Source: Charina bottae
Taxonomy: Eukaryota; Chordata; Lepidosauria; Squamata; Charinaidae
DNA: 64,000 nt
Direction of reading: 5' to 3'
Assembly: GCA_023362775.1 (NCBI GenBank)
Contig: JALMGJ010000018.1
Span: 2,481,001-2,545,000, forward strand
Under the pieces are notes generated by a model. It did not search any database. It was given only the letters and a program-made list of their open reading frames with translations, and was not told the origin of the DNA. Positions 10,665 through 21,894 of the stretch are shown one piece after another; the first letter of the stretch is position 1; each line of letters begins with the position of its first letter. The translations under genes were made by a program, and so were the position numbers.

Positions 10665-11165
10665 GCCCTAATATAATTTTGGGACATCTGCTGCCAAGAG
10701 TCCATGGATGGATTTGAAAGAACGCAACTTCCTTGGTCTTCCACAGAATCAATGACAAAAATGTTCTGGTGGAGGAAATTGTCTCACATAGGTTCCAGAG
10801 CAGAGGGAACCAATTTGGTCTGCCTTGAATGTTTTGGATGGCAATCCCATAGCCCGTGCTGTTGACCAGGGTGGCTGAGGATGATGAGACTTCAAGCAAA
10901 AACCATGGGGGTCACAAGGTCCTCTACTTCTGGCCTGCAGCTAATATGCAAGGATATCTGTTTAACAACAGCAGATATTCCCCAGTACAGCTGTTCCTTT
11001 CCAGACAGACTAGCCTATAACAGCCAAAGTCCTCAGCTATTAGGCATGTGGCTGCGGATGTTGGGAGCTAAACCCAGTGTATCTGGAGAGGCTAACCTGG
11101 GGAAGGCTGCATTATCACTGCAGGTAGCAGCATTTAGCTGTTCTTGGCAGACTCTGAAAAAAAGC
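10665..11165. other. Unassigned non-coding stretch
   Basis: No feature recognised upstream of the Bov-B fragment. Confidence 0.35.
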
Positions 11166-12110
11166 TAAGAAAGGTGATATTTCTGGTGACCTAATATTCA
11201 GCAGTACAGCAGGGTTGTATACTCTCACCCTACCTATTCAACCTGTATGCAGAACACATCATGCAACATGCTGGGCTTGATGAATCCAAGGCTGGAGTTA
11301 AAATCGCTGGAAGAAACATTAACAATCTCAGATATGCAGATGATACCACTTTGATGGCTGAAAGCGAGGAGGACCTGAGGAGCCTTATGACGAAGGTGAA
11401 AGAAGAAAGTGCAAAAGCTGGGTTGCAGTTAAACCTCAAAAAAACCAAGATTACGGCAACCAGCTTGACTGATCACTGGCAAATAGAGGGAGAAAAAGTG
11501 GAGGCAGTGACAGACTTTGTATTTCTAGGCGCAAAGATTACTGCAGATGCTGACTGCAGCCAGGAAATCAGAAGACGTCTACTTCTTGGGAGGAGAGCAA
11601 TGGCAAATCTTGATAAAATAGTTAAGAGCAGAGACATCACACTGACAACAAAGGTCCGCATAGTTAAAGCAATGTTATTCCCTGTAGTAACCTATGGCTG
11701 CCAGAGCTGGACCATAAGGAAGGCTGAGCAAAGGAAGATAGATGCTTTTGGACTGTTGTGTTGGAGGAAAATTCTGAGAGTGCCTTGGACTGCAAGAAGA
11801 TCAAACCAGTCCATACTCCAGGAAATAAAGCCAGACTGCTCACTTGAGGGAATGATATTAAAGGCAAAACTGAAGTACTTTGGCCACATAATGAGAAGAC
11901 AGGATACCCTGGAGAAGAAGCTGATGCTAGGGAAAGTGGAAGGCAAACGGAAGAGGGGCCGACCAAGGGCAAGATGGATGGATGATATTCTGGAGGTGAC
12001 GGACTCAACCATGGGGGAGCTGGGGATGGTGACGCCGACAGGAAGCTCTGGCGTGGGCTGGTCCATGAAGTGACGAAGAGTCGGAAGCGACTGAACGAAT
12101 AAACAACATA
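11166..12110 (+). mobile_element. Bov-B (RTE) LINE, 5'-truncated, RT to 3' end
   Basis: The open frame begins upstream of the first Met with the RT block Q-Q-G-C-I-L-S-P-Y-L-F-N-L-Y. It continues through Met at 11261 with Y-A-D-D-T (Tyr25-Thr29), then a YLG-type block (F-L-G-A-K-I-T) and the RTE thumb region, for 270 codons to 12073. The 3' end GAAGAGTCGGAAGCGACTGAACGAATAAACAACA is the classical Bov-B terminus, followed by a TA repeat. Near 12030 one base is missing relative to the second copy (GACGCCGAC versus GACGGCCGAC), which alters the last residues. Bov-B is abundant in squamates and is the partner LINE of Sauria SINEs. Truncated upstream of the RT, so inactive. Confidence 0.92.
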
Positions 12111-12534
12111 TATATATATATATTACAGTGTACTGCGCAATTAGGGAGGGGGTGAGGGGGTGAATTAAATAATAAACTGGATGTTTTATCTCTTATTCCT
12201 CAGTTGAGGTAAGATACTCATGGGGCACTAACTCCATTCCAATCCGTAGAAGCAATGCAAGAGGAGGCGTCCTGGAGAGTTATGTCCTTGGTGTGGTATT
12301 ACCCCTGTATCCAGCCTTCCAAACCAAATTCCTAGCTGGAGTCCTTTGGTCAGAGGTCATCTGGAGGCATCCCTTCTGGGCACCTCTTATGTCCAGAGCA
12401 AGCATGCAGCAGTTGCAGTGATTTCCTCAAATTCGTATTGGCACCTGGGTCAGTTGTCCTTACGTGCAGTGACTGTGGATGGGTATTGTTTGATCTGATC
12501 TGATTTCATTTAAAAAACCAAAACCTAATTCTGG
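12111..12534. other. Spacer between two Bov-B ends
   Basis: No feature recognised apart from the short TA repeat at its left end. Confidence 0.35.
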
Positions 12535-12760
12535 CACATAATGAGAAGACAGGATACCCTGGAGAAGAAGCTGATGCTAGGGAAAGTGGAAGGCAAAAGG
12601 AAGAGGGGCCGACCAAGGGCAAGATGGATGGATGATATTCTGGAGGTGACGGATTCGACTGTGGGGGAGCTGGGGGTGGTGACGGCCGACAGGAAGCTCT
12701 GGCGTGGGCTGGTCCATGAAGTCACGAAGAGTCGGAAGCGACTGAACGAATAAACAACAA
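12535..12760 (+). mobile_element. Bov-B LINE 3' end, second copy
   Basis: Nearly identical to 11887-12110, in the same orientation about 650 bp downstream. It starts at CACATAATGAGAAGACAGG and ends in the same GAAGCGACTGAACGAATAAACAACA terminus. It keeps the base lost near 12030 in the first copy, so the 70-codon frame reads through to the end. Confidence 0.9.
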
Positions 12761-13880
12761 AAAATATTCAGTGCTGGAGGTCAGACTGGGGAGTTAAGAA
12801 AACATCCCCAAAGAAAACTGTAATAACCCCCTTTCACACTGTTGCCCAGATCATTGCATGTTCCGTCCATGAATCACCGAGAGTCACGTTTAGGTCCTTA
12901 TTTACTTCTTTACATCTTTCTTATCTATTTAACCCAATAAGCATGGTGACACACGATTGTTAAATCACTAGCAATCGAACAAACAATCACTGAAAGTTTT
13001 CATTGTCAAGATATGATCATGGCTGAAAGTCTGGCAAAGTGCTAGGCTTATCCTCAGCCCCTTGACTTGCACACCCATGGAGTGACCCATAGTTGGAAGA
13101 TAACAACCGACATATCCATCCCAACTCAGGAAGGTCGCCTCCTCTAAACCCACCTCCCTGCATTGTTGGGGAAGGGGAAGCAACTCTCAGAAATCCAGCA
13201 TGGCCTGTGGCTGCATGATCCTGTGATTAACGGCAGTTTCATTAAACAATTTAATGTAATCATCAATAAAGAAACATTGGCTCATTTCTATTACCGTCAT
13301 TTAGAAAGAGCTGACTACTGAATCTCTTGCAGACAGGGATTTTTTCTGCACCACCTCACCCAATTAACAAGGCAATCTGAAGCTTCTTTAAGTTAATGGG
13401 CAAAAAGACTGCTCTCTATGAATGATGATTGGAACAGCAGATTGAAGGTATTTCCCAATCCATCAAACTGCACACTGGAGCTTTTTCACCCACCCCTTGC
13501 TTCTCTTCTGGAATAACATCCAGCCGAACAACATTAGGATGAACTTGGAAACATTCTGCTATGGGAACGTCTTCAATCATGAGTGGTCAATGTGGAGACC
13601 TTCAGATGTTGTCAAATCCCCAACAGTAGCAGCCTACATGGACAAATCAAAGAACTCCAAATCTGAAAGTCCATGCCCTGTGTGATTGTGAATTTCCGAT
13701 GGCCCTAATGTGGGAGAAACACAATTGTTCATTTGGTTAATCTAAGCTCATGTCCTACATCAGGGACTGGTATGTCATCCAGGGAATCTCAAAACTGAAT
13801 TTAAATTAGATCTATTTAAGTGGACATTTGATGAGATTGTTGAACCCTGCAAGATTTCAGGATTTTTCACTTGAATTCTT
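12761..13880. other. Unassigned non-coding stretch
   Basis: No gene or repeat recognised. Confidence 0.35.
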
Positions 13881-13885
13881 ATGAG

Positions 13886-14110
13886 GTTTATTTATTTTAT
13901 TTATTTATTTATTTATTCGATTTATCACCGCCCAACTCCCTCAAGAGGGACTCTGGGCGGTTTACAATCAAGCATAATTAACTGTAATACAAATATAAAT
14001 AAAATTAAATAAACATTAAAATAACAATTCAAGAATATAATAAATATAATAAAATCCAGATGGCAGATGGCAGTATCTTCTTTAAAACCATGGAAAGGGC
14101 ATTCTAGGGC
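13886..14110 (-). mobile_element. L2/CR1-type LINE 3' end, minus orientation
   Basis: TTTATTTATT tail, then CACCGCCCAACTCCCTCAAGAGGGACTCTGGGCGGTTTACAAT. This is the inverse of the GTAAACCGCCCAGAGTC 3' end seen in the L2 copy at 15946-16885. Only the 3' UTR is present. Confidence 0.75.
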
Positions 14111-14440
14111 CACCCTAAGGCATTAGCCATCCCCAAGAGGTTTGGAATGAGAACACTGAAATCTTGCAAGGTCCTAGAAGCAAAATTGCTGAAATCTTTC
14201 AGCATTTGGGCCACCTTTTGCATGCGTATTTTTTGATGCCCAGCACTTGAAAAAGCTCTCAACCCTTATCCTATGTTCACATACCACTTTTCTGTAAAAT
14301 ACACCCAGGACAGGAGCTACAAACCAAACCTCCACTTAGTATATATAATTGTTATTACTCTCAACTGAAAATATGCTGGTAATTTCCAGCTGCGTAACAC
14401 CAAAGATATATTGGATTTAAAAAAAAAGCTACCTTTTCTT
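14111..14440. other. Unassigned non-coding stretch
   Basis: Nothing recognised. Confidence 0.3.
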
Positions 14441-14442
14441 CC

Positions 14443-14499
14443 TTAATATTTTGTAAACCACCCAAAGTCCCCTATTCGGGGAGATGGGCGGGGATAAAA

Positions 14500-14542
<43 letters not shown>
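14443..14542 (+). mobile_element. L2/CR1-type LINE 3' terminus with (AAAT)n tail
   Basis: TTTTGTAAACCACCCAAAGTCCCCTATTCGGGGAGATGGGCGGGGATAAAAT followed by about 11 AAAT repeats; very short 5'-truncated insertion. Confidence 0.75.
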
Positions 14543-14543
<1 letters not shown>

Positions 14544-14601
14544 CCTTGCTTTTAAGAATTTGGATTTTGTGCTGGCATTTTGGCTCACCTCCACAAATAC
14601 T

Positions 14602-14930
14602 AAGGGGCGTGGTGGCTCAGCGGGTTAGACGCCAGGCTTGTCGATCGCAAGTTCGGAGGTTTGAATCCCTAGCCCCGCGTGCGGAGTGAGCTCCCGCACT
14701 CGCCCCAGCTCTTGCCAACCTAGCAATTCGAAAGCATGCAAATGCAAGTAGATGAATAGGTACCACTTCGGTGGGTAGGTAACAGCGTTCCGCGTGCGTC
14801 ATGCCGGCCACATGACCGCGGAAGCGTCTTCGGACAGCGCTGGCTCTTCGGCTAACAAACGGAGATGAGCACCGGCCCCTAGAGTCGGACACGGCTGCAC
14901 AAATGTGCGGGGGGAACCTTTACCTTTACC
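14602..14930 (+). mobile_element. tRNA-headed SINE, full length, with 10-bp target duplication
   Basis: Best reference copy of this family in the window. It has an A-box-like TGGCTCAGCGGGTTAGACG, a B-box-like GGTTTGAATCC, a body with TGCAAGTAGATGAATAGGTACCACTTCGGTGG, and a 3' end AACCTTTACCTTTACC. Exact direct repeats CACAAATACT at 14592-14601 and 14931-14940 prove the boundaries. The tRNA-like head implies an internal RNA polymerase III promoter. No intact tRNA cloverleaf gene is claimed. Confidence 0.95.
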
Positions 14931-14940
14931 CACAAATACT

Positions 14941-15940
14941 TCCCCGTTTGTTTCTTTCTACCTTCCAGGTACCAGATAGGAGATATTTAACTTCTGAGAC
15001 ATGAAGCAGATCATAGGAATTCTGCCAATGGGCAGAGAAAACATGCAAAGGATTTATATCCCCATAAAGCTGGTCGTCATTTTGCATATCCCCCCCCCCA
15101 CTCCAAATGTCCCATCTGTATAGAACAAGCTCTTTTGTCTTTGGTGGGAACATTTGCTTAAAGAGGTTTAGACCTCATTATTCAGCAGGAAACTAAATCT
15201 CTCCCAGCCCTTTGCGTGCCAACTTTTCTTGAACGGTCCAATGAAGGTTCTCTAAACTTTAAAAAGTAAACCAGCAACTGGATCCTCCTTATAACCAACA
15301 GTGGCAGGCAAGAATTCTGGTATATTAGATTTGGGGCAGGAATGGAAAATAGCCGTCTCTAATCTGCTTGGTGCATTAAAGCTGATTAGGTCTGATGCTA
15401 ATGATTAAAAAGAGGAAAAACCAGGAGCTGCATATTTAGGAAGAAGGTAATAAAGGTTTTGAAAAATGCAAGTACCAAGTTCCTAAAGGGGTCAGTTCTT
15501 GATAAAAGCCTACAAAAGTTTTCCTAGAGGATCCATCATTTATAAATTGATCTTATCTGTAAGTTAACGAATGTTACTGGTTTTCCCCACAAGAGTTAAA
15601 TGCAAATGCAATCCCATATGTATTTATCTGCAGGTCACCCTTATTCCTGAAGGCTGAAATTTGCAAACATTGCAGCCTATCCAAAAATATTCTGGAACTT
15701 AAAAACTGCTTTGTGGGGGTAGCAAGTCTGCTCTAATGATGAAGCTTGGAATCCATCTTTAAAACACAAACCAGCTGATCTTGGGCTACAATTTCTTTTT
15801 AAGGTTTTTTTCTCCTTTGATGCCATTTCTAAGGAACGTACGGAAAAACAGACAGACTGGCTGCTGTAAAACTCACTTGGGACTCCCCTTTCTGGTCTCT
15901 GAGTGATCTAAGGACCACACAAACATGATTCACAGCAAAA
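14941..15940. other. Unassigned non-coding stretch
   Basis: A C-run near 15091-15101; otherwise no gene or repeat recognised. Confidence 0.35.
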
Positions 15941-15945
15941 ATTGA

Positions 15946-16885
15946 TTGTGGATTGATGGCCTCTCGATTCCCAGGAAGTTGTCATCTTTAACTCTGGATG
16001 GGGTGGCACTGCCCCATTCAGATTCAGTGCGAAACTTGGGGGTCCTCCTGGACTCACGACTCCTGCTTGAGGAGCAGGTGGCAGTCGTGGCCAGGAGGGC
16101 CTTTGCACAGCTTCGGGTTGTGCGCCAGTTGCGCCCCTTCCTGGATCAGGAGGCCCTCCAAACAGTCACTCATGCCCTTGTCATCTCCCATATAGATTAC
16201 TGCAACGCGCTCTACATGGGGCTACCCTTGAAGAGTATCCGGAAGCTTCAGCTGGTCCAGAATGCGGCTGCACGGGTAGTTCTGGGTGCTAGAAGATCAG
16301 CACATGTAACACCGCTACTCCGTGAGCTGCATTGGGTACCAGTTTGCTTCCGGATCCAATTCAAGGTGTTGGTTATCACCTTTAAAGCCCTACATGGCAT
16401 GGGACCAGGGTATCTGAGGGACCGTCTTGTCCCGACCATATCCACCCGCCCCACCCAATCATGCAGGGAGGGCATGCTTCGGATCCCATCATCAAAAGAA
16501 TTCCATCTAGCGGGGTCCAGGAGGCGTGCCTTCTCTGCGATAGCACCCGCCCTATGGAATACCTTGCCCCCTGAGGCGAGACGGGCGCCCTCGCTCCTGG
16601 CCTTCAGGAAGTCTTTAAAGACCTGGTTCTGCCGCCTTGCCTGGAACGAAGGAACTAATAGTTCCTCCTGGGGGTGGTTAGCTTAGTAATATCCTCCTTT
16701 TAAGGACATACCATCTTTTGGATTTTTATTTTTTATTTTTATAGTAGTTTTTAAATGTATAGTCTTTTAACTTTTTATATATTATGATTGTAAACCGCCC
16801 AGAGTCTACCATGGTAGAGATGGGCAGGGATAAATTCAAATGAATGAATGAATGAATGAATGAATGAATGAATGAATGAATGAAT
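15946..16885 (+). mobile_element. L2-type (CR1 group) LINE 3' third with (TGAA)n tail
   Basis: A 246-codon open frame (15946-16686) encodes the RT C-terminal region of L2/CR1 elements: R-N-L-G-V-L-L-D near residue 30, S-H-I-D-Y-C-N-A-L-Y near 83-92, L-Q-x-V-Q-N-A-A-A-R-V, L-H-W-V-P-V, and R-R-A-F-S-A-I-A-P-A-L-W-N. The catalytic Y-x-D-D lies upstream and is missing, so the copy is 5'-truncated. The 3' UTR carries GTAAACCGCCCAGAGTC and ends in TGAA tetranucleotides, the tail style of L2. The frame is uninterrupted, suggesting a fairly young insertion. Confidence 0.9.
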
Positions 16886-16918
16886 GCAAAATTTTGCTAA
16901 CTGCATTCATGTACCCCA

Positions 16919-17012
16919 ATGCAGGGAAGTCCCCTTGGAGGGTTTAAAAAAAATCAAGATGGTGTCCATGATTATGGGGTTGTGAGCACCATCTTGCCTT
17001 TTTTGACCTCTT
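16919..17012. mobile_element. hAT-like MITE fragment (GTCAAGATGG family)
   Basis: AAATCAAGATGGTGTCC on the left and CACCATCTTGCCTTTTTTGACC on the right as imperfect inverted arms; ends diverged. Confidence 0.55.
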
Positions 17013-17478
17013 TGCAGATGTGGCAGCTTCTTTTAAGCCGGCTGAAGTTTCTGCCTCCAACGCAGCTCAATTCTCATCCTGCTTTACGCCTGCCTTGGGG
17101 CAAGGAATAGGAAAAGGGAAAAAGAGCAAGGCCCATGGGAATAAAGCCTTCCAAGCCAGAGAATGTGCCAAAAAGCTTGAGTAATTGGCAATCTCTTGAT
17201 TGGCTTTTTTAAAATCATGTCTGATTCTCAGAGACTGCCTGGACCAGTCCCTGCAGGTTTTGTGACTGGCATACACACACCCAAATCAGAGCGAGAATAC
17301 CCACACAGAACTCGTTGCAAAGTGTTGTGCCTTTCAGCCCCGAGCTTGCAAGAAGCAAAACCACGCAGGATTGTCTAAGGGGTAACCACTGGCCCCAGAG
17401 GTCCATCCCATCAATCTTGTCTGGAAACCAACCTCCCTACATAAGGCTAGGCGGCCAGCTGGAAATGCCACGTCTCTG
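17013..17478. other. Unassigned non-coding stretch
   Basis: Nothing recognised. Confidence 0.3.
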
Positions 17479-17486
17479 GTTTAGAA

Positions 17487-17735
17487 CAGGGGTGGGGAAC
17501 TTTTCTTCTGCCAAGGGCCATTTGGATATTTATAACTGGGGACCGGGGGGGGGTGGGGGGCGGGGTTTCGGGAATTTCTGCAGACTGGGGGCCAGAGTTC
17601 GCGGGCGGGAGCCAAACACAAGCACTGGGGGGTGGGGTTTGCGGGCAGGAGCCAATCGCATGGAAGGGGCGGGGTTTGTAGGCAGGAGCCCCGCAGGCCT
17701 TATATGGCCCGCGGGCCTGACGTTGCCCACCCCTG
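17487..17735. mobile_element. hAT MITE, 249 bp, with perfect 8-bp target duplication
   Basis: Terminal inverted repeats CAGGGGTGGGGAAC (left) and CGTTGCCCACCCCTG (right), flanked by GTTTAGAA at 17479-17486 and 17736-17743. Eight-base target duplications are the hAT hallmark. The interior holds GC-rich tandem motifs (GGGGTTTGCGGGCAGGAGCC AATCGCATGGAAGGGG) also seen in the hAT elements at 30772 and 41509. Confidence 0.92.
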
Positions 17736-17743
17736 GTTTAGAA

Positions 17744-18270
17744 CGTGGGTGTCCACTCAATGCAGCACGGCGAGAGCATCGCCCCAAACTGCAGCTCAGG
17801 AGATGAACAGGCGACCTTCATCATCCTCGATTAAGCAATTCCATTTTGGGGAGGACAGTGAAGATACCTCGCCCGCTGGACTCCTGCAGCCGCCGGCCAT
17901 TTTTCTCTTCTTCTGGAGGAGTATAGTTTGGATCTCAGACAAAAGGAGAGATCTGTTTTCAAAGCACCGCCACGGCCCCAGCCTTTCCTACCACCCACAT
18001 GTGTTTGTTCTGGCTACACAGAGAAAAGGGGGCTCCGGAGGCCGAAAGGCGGGTCCCTGCCAATGTTGATCTGGGACCTGAGCTGGTGTGCATTTCGGGG
18101 GGCGGCTGCAAGGCCAGGCCTCTCTTGAAAAGCATGGGCTCGTTCCCTGGCTAAGAGTCTTTTTCAGACTGTTGGCATCAATGCAGCAATCAACAAGAGA
18201 GGTTGTCAAACTTTTTCCAGAAGTTAAAAAAGTTACAGAAAGTTTCCCTGTATCACCAGGCAAAGTTCTA
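17744..18270. other. Unassigned non-coding stretch
   Basis: Nothing recognised; overlapping open frames run across the hAT boundary and are not genes. Confidence 0.3.
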
Positions 18271-18276
18271 AAAAAA

Positions 18277-18615
18277 AGGTAAAGGCTCCCCCCGGCACAT
18301 TTGTGCAGTCGTGTCCGACTCTAGGGGCCGGTGCTCATCTCCGTTTGTTAGCCGAAGAGCCAGCGTTGTCCGAAGACGCTTCCGCGGTCATGTGGCCGGC
18401 ATGATGCGCGTGGAACGCTGTTACCTACCCACCGAAGTGGTACCTATTCACCTACTTGCATTTGCATGCTTTCAAATTGCTAGGTTGGCAAGAGCTGGGG
18501 CAAGTGCAGGAGCTCACTCCGTCACGCGGGGCTAGGGATTTGAACCTCCGAACTTGCAATCTTCTGATCGACAAGCCTGGCATCTTACCCACTGAGCCAC
18601 CACACCCCTTAAACC
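18277..18615 (-). mobile_element. tRNA-headed SINE, near full length, minus orientation
   Basis: GGTAAAGGCTCCCCCC tail, conserved body, B box at about 18538-18548 and head ending TGAGCCACCACACCCC. It abuts a non-LTR RT fragment, so it may have inserted at that element's edge. Confidence 0.9.
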
Positions 18616-19205
18616 CTAACTAGTGCCACATAATTTGTGTAAGATGTTATTTCTACTTCTCAGTTTGGCGGCAGTCTTCATCAGATGTTCTTTATAGGAG
18701 AGCGTCCTGTCTAAAGTCACCCCGAGTTACTTGGGATACATGTTGTGATTAAGTCAAGTTCCCTTAAGTCTTACATTAAGTTCTCTCCCTGCTGATCTAT
18801 TACACAGATGAAAGCATGTTACTTCCGTCTTAGTTGGATTAAGCTGTAACCTCCACTTACAGAAATATTTATCCAGTATTTCTAAGTCAGTGATAAGAAC
18901 ATCTTCAGTTATCTCAAAAGTTGTCTCATATGTTGAGTGGCTATAGCCCAGTCGTCCACATAGCCAAACTTCCTGGACTTTGTATAGGGTATGTCGGCTA
19001 TGTATAGGTTAAAAAAAAGGGGTGCAAGGACCAAGCCTTGTGGTATATTGTTCTTGTCTATATTCCCATTAAACTTCACAAAAAGACACAGGATTGAGGA
19101 AAGCGTCTGAGAATTTCAGAGAAACACCTACAGATTTAGTGGAGGATGTCGAGTTTCCACTTCTGTACCACTCTCATCTGAAATGGACTTTCCACCGAAG
19201 CATAA
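18616..19205 (-). mobile_element. Jockey-like non-LTR reverse transcriptase fragment
   Basis: On the minus strand, bases about 19060 to 18900 translate to I-P-Q-G-L-V-L-A-P-L-F-F-N-L-Y-I-A-D-I-P, then F-G-Y-V-D-D-W. These are RT motifs 4 and 5 (PQG and the catalytic Y-V-D-D). A frame break follows, then K-W-R-L-Q-L-N-P, the next conserved block. Frameshifts and stops make it a dead copy. It resembles RTs annotated as jockey-like; I cannot place it in a clade. No ORF here is long enough to be noticed on length alone. Confidence 0.75.
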
Positions 19206-19225
19206 CTGATCAGTGAAAATATAAA

Positions 19226-19548
19226 AAGGTAAAGGTTCCCCTGCACAGTTGTGTCTCACTCTAGGGGCCGGTGCTCATCTCCGTTTGTTAGCCGAAGAGC
19301 CAGCGTTGTCCGAAGACGCTTCCACGGTCATGTGGCCGCATGACGTGCGCGGAACGCTGTTACCTTCCCACCGAAGTGGTACCTACTCATCTACTTGCAT
19401 TTGCATGCTTTCGAATTGCTAGGTTGGCGAGAGCTGGGGCGAGTGCGGGAGCTCGCTCCGCACGCAGGGCTAGGGATTTGAACCTCCGAACTTGCAATCT
19501 TCTGATCGGCAAGCCTGGCGTCTTACCCACTGAGCCACCATGCCCCCT
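19226..19548 (-). mobile_element. tRNA-headed SINE, minus orientation
   Basis: GGTAAAGGTTCCCCTGCACAG tail (slightly shortened), conserved body and head ending TGAGCCACCATGCCCCC. Together with the copy at 18277 it brackets the jockey-like RT fragment. Confidence 0.9.
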
Positions 19549-20420
19549 TATATATAAATAAAATAAAGAATAGCAGCCTTCAAATAAAAATCTTGGAACT
19601 GGAGTTGTTTTGATTTTTGTCTTGTTCTGAATCTCTTTTTCTACTGGGGCTTCTGGAGACTCATGAGCAGGACCCAAATGATCAGAAACTCTGAAGACAA
19701 GAGTCTTCACTCAGCCATCAGGAATTCAACCAAGGAGCAACACAAGGGTTATATTCATAGAACATGTTTAACTAGGGCACTTAAAGTCCAGTGTCTGCAT
19801 TTCCACAGTAGAAGCAGCTTGATTAGGATATTTGTTGTGCTTACTGCCTTCTCTAAACCTCAGGCAAAGGAAAAGTTCAACCCTAGAAAATGGATTAATT
19901 CAGTAACCGAGTTAAATGTGTTGCCTGAATCCAGCCACGGAGTTGAACAGTTCCCCACTGCCGCCTTCCCCACAAAAGCAAGCAAGAACGAACGTAATAG
20001 CCCTGTTGTTTCTCTTTTGTTCGGGGGGCGGGGGTGACAGGCCAGCAGAGTCAAGTTAGGCATTTTCCGAATTTTTGACACGCCGAGCCCAAAAGGTTCA
20101 CCATCTCTAATCTGGAAACTCATCTCTGTCCCTATCTACTGTATGTGTGCAATAGGTGGTTTCCAGGGATGTCCTCCTAAACCAGGCAATTGTCGAGGGT
20201 GCATCCTACGTGCATCATGTGCAGGATCAATGTTCCCTCTGGGCCACCTGCCCTTGACACATCAAAGCCACCGTCTAGCCTGATTTGTAAACAAAGGAGG
20301 TGATGAGCGAAGGGGACTCTTCAATCTCTTGGACAGGAAGGACACGGGGAGGGTTGAGTAAACAGCGGGAACTCAACAGAAACAGGGCTGGAAATGTCAC
20401 CCTGCAGGACAAGGACTCTT
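19549..20420. other. Unassigned non-coding stretch
   Basis: No gene or repeat recognised; the 124-codon open frame at 19663-20037 shows no family motif. Confidence 0.3.
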
Positions 20421-20424
20421 CTCC

Positions 20425-21775
20425 AGCGTGTGGTTAAGGCAACGGGCTAGAAACCAGGAGACTGAGAGTTCTAGTCCCACCTTAGGCACGAAGCCAGCTG
20501 GGTGACCTTGGGCCAGTCCTTCTCTCAGCCCTAGGAAGGAGCCAATGGCAAACCAGGAGACTGAGAGTTCCAGTCCCGCCTTAGGCATGAAAGCTGGCTG
20601 GGTGACCTTGGGCCAGTCCCTGTCTCTCAGCCATAGAAAGGAGCCAATGGCAAACCAGGAGACTGAGAGTTCCAGTCCCACCTTAGGCATGAAAGCCGGC
20701 TGGGTGACCTTGGGCCAGTCCCTCTCTCTCAGCCCTAGAAAGGAGCCAATGGCAAACCAGGAGACTGAGAGTTCTAGTCCCACCTTAGGCATGAAAGCTG
20801 GGTGAGTGACCTTGGGCCAGTCACTCTCTCTCAGCCCTAGGAAGGAGCCAATGGCAAACCAGGAGACTGAGAGTTCCAGTCCCGCCCTAGGCATGAAAGC
20901 TGGCTGGGTGACCTTGGGCCAGTCACTCTCTCTCAGCCCTAGAAAGGAGCCAATGGCAAACCAGGAGACTGAGAGTTCTAGTCCCACCTTAGGCACAAAG
21001 CCAGCTGGGTGACCTTGGGCCAGTCCATCTCTCAGCCTAGGAAGGAGCCAATGGCAAACCAGGAGACAGAGTTCTAGTCCTGCCTTAGGCACGAAAGCCA
21101 GCTGGGTGACCTTGGGACAGTCCCTGTCTCTCAGCCCTAGGAAGGAGCCAATGGCAAACCAGGAGATTGAGAGTTCTAGTCCCACCTTAAGCATGAGAGC
21201 CAGCTGGGTGACCTTGGGCCAATCCCTGTCTCTCAGCTGTAGGAAGGAGCCAATGGCAAACCAGGAGACTGAGAGTTCTAGTCCCGCCTTAGGCACGAAA
21301 GCCAGCTGGGTGACCTTGGGCCAGTCCCTGTCTCTCAGCCCTAGGAAGGAGCCAATGGAAAACTGGGAGACTGAGAGTTCTAGTCCAGCCTTAGGCATGA
21401 AAGTCGGCTGGGTGACCTTGGGTCAGTCACTCTCTCTCAGCCGTAGGAAGGAGCCAATGGCAAACCAGGAGACTGAGAGTTCTAGTCCAGCCTTAGGCAT
21501 GAAAGCCGGCTGGGTGACCTTGGGCCAGTCCTCCTCTCTCAGCCCTAGGAAGGAGCCAATGGCAAACCAGGAGACTGAGTGTTCTAGTCCCACCTTAGGC
21601 ATGAAAGCCGGCTGGGTGACCTTGGGCCGGTCACACTCTCTCAGCCCAACTCACCTCACAGGGTCGTTGTTGTGGGGAAAACAGGAGGAGGAAGGAGTAT
21701 TTTGTATGTTTGCCACCTTGAGTTATTTATAAAAATAATAAAGGCGGGATAGAAAATAAATAAAATAAATAAATA
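20425..21775 (+). mobile_element. Sauria-like SINE with 102-bp tandem array (array 2) and L2/CR1-style tail
   Basis: Head GTGGTTAAGGCAACGGGCTAGAAACC at 20430, then about 11-12 units of about 102 bp between 20450 and 21640. The terminal part is CTCAGCCCAACTCACCTCACAGGGTCGTTGTTGTGGGGAAAACAGGAGGAGGAAGG, ending CCTTGAGTTATTTATAAAAATAATAAAGGCGGGATAGAAAATAAAT. Units carry the Bov-B-tailed SINE body (GGAAGGAGCCAATGGC) but the final tail is the L2/CR1 style of 51040 and 54005. Because units are a multiple of three, long frames cross the array on both strands (333 codons minus, 208 plus); these are not genes. Confidence 0.88.
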
Positions 21776-21857
21776 AAAACCCAAACAGGTTGGCTAAGCG
21801 GAAGTAGGAGGAAGTCCACTGCCACTTCACGTAAAAGAGGAAAGTAGGCAAAATACC

Positions 21858-21878
21858 AGCAGCAGCAGCAGCAGCAGG
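21858..21878. repeat. (AGC)n microsatellite
   Basis: Seven AGC/GCA triplets. Confidence 0.85.
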
Positions 21879-21894
21879 GTGAAAAAAGTTCCAA

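Noticed and set aside
14602..14680. Functional tRNA gene
   Set aside because: The head resembles a tRNA promoter but is joined to a SINE body with target duplications, and the cloverleaf is not intact.
20397..21732. Repetitive 34-residue proteins on both strands (also at 58802-59708 and 23807-24152)
   Set aside because: They are translations of 102-bp SINE arrays, open in several frames because the unit is a multiple of three; no start context, splice signal or domain supports a gene.
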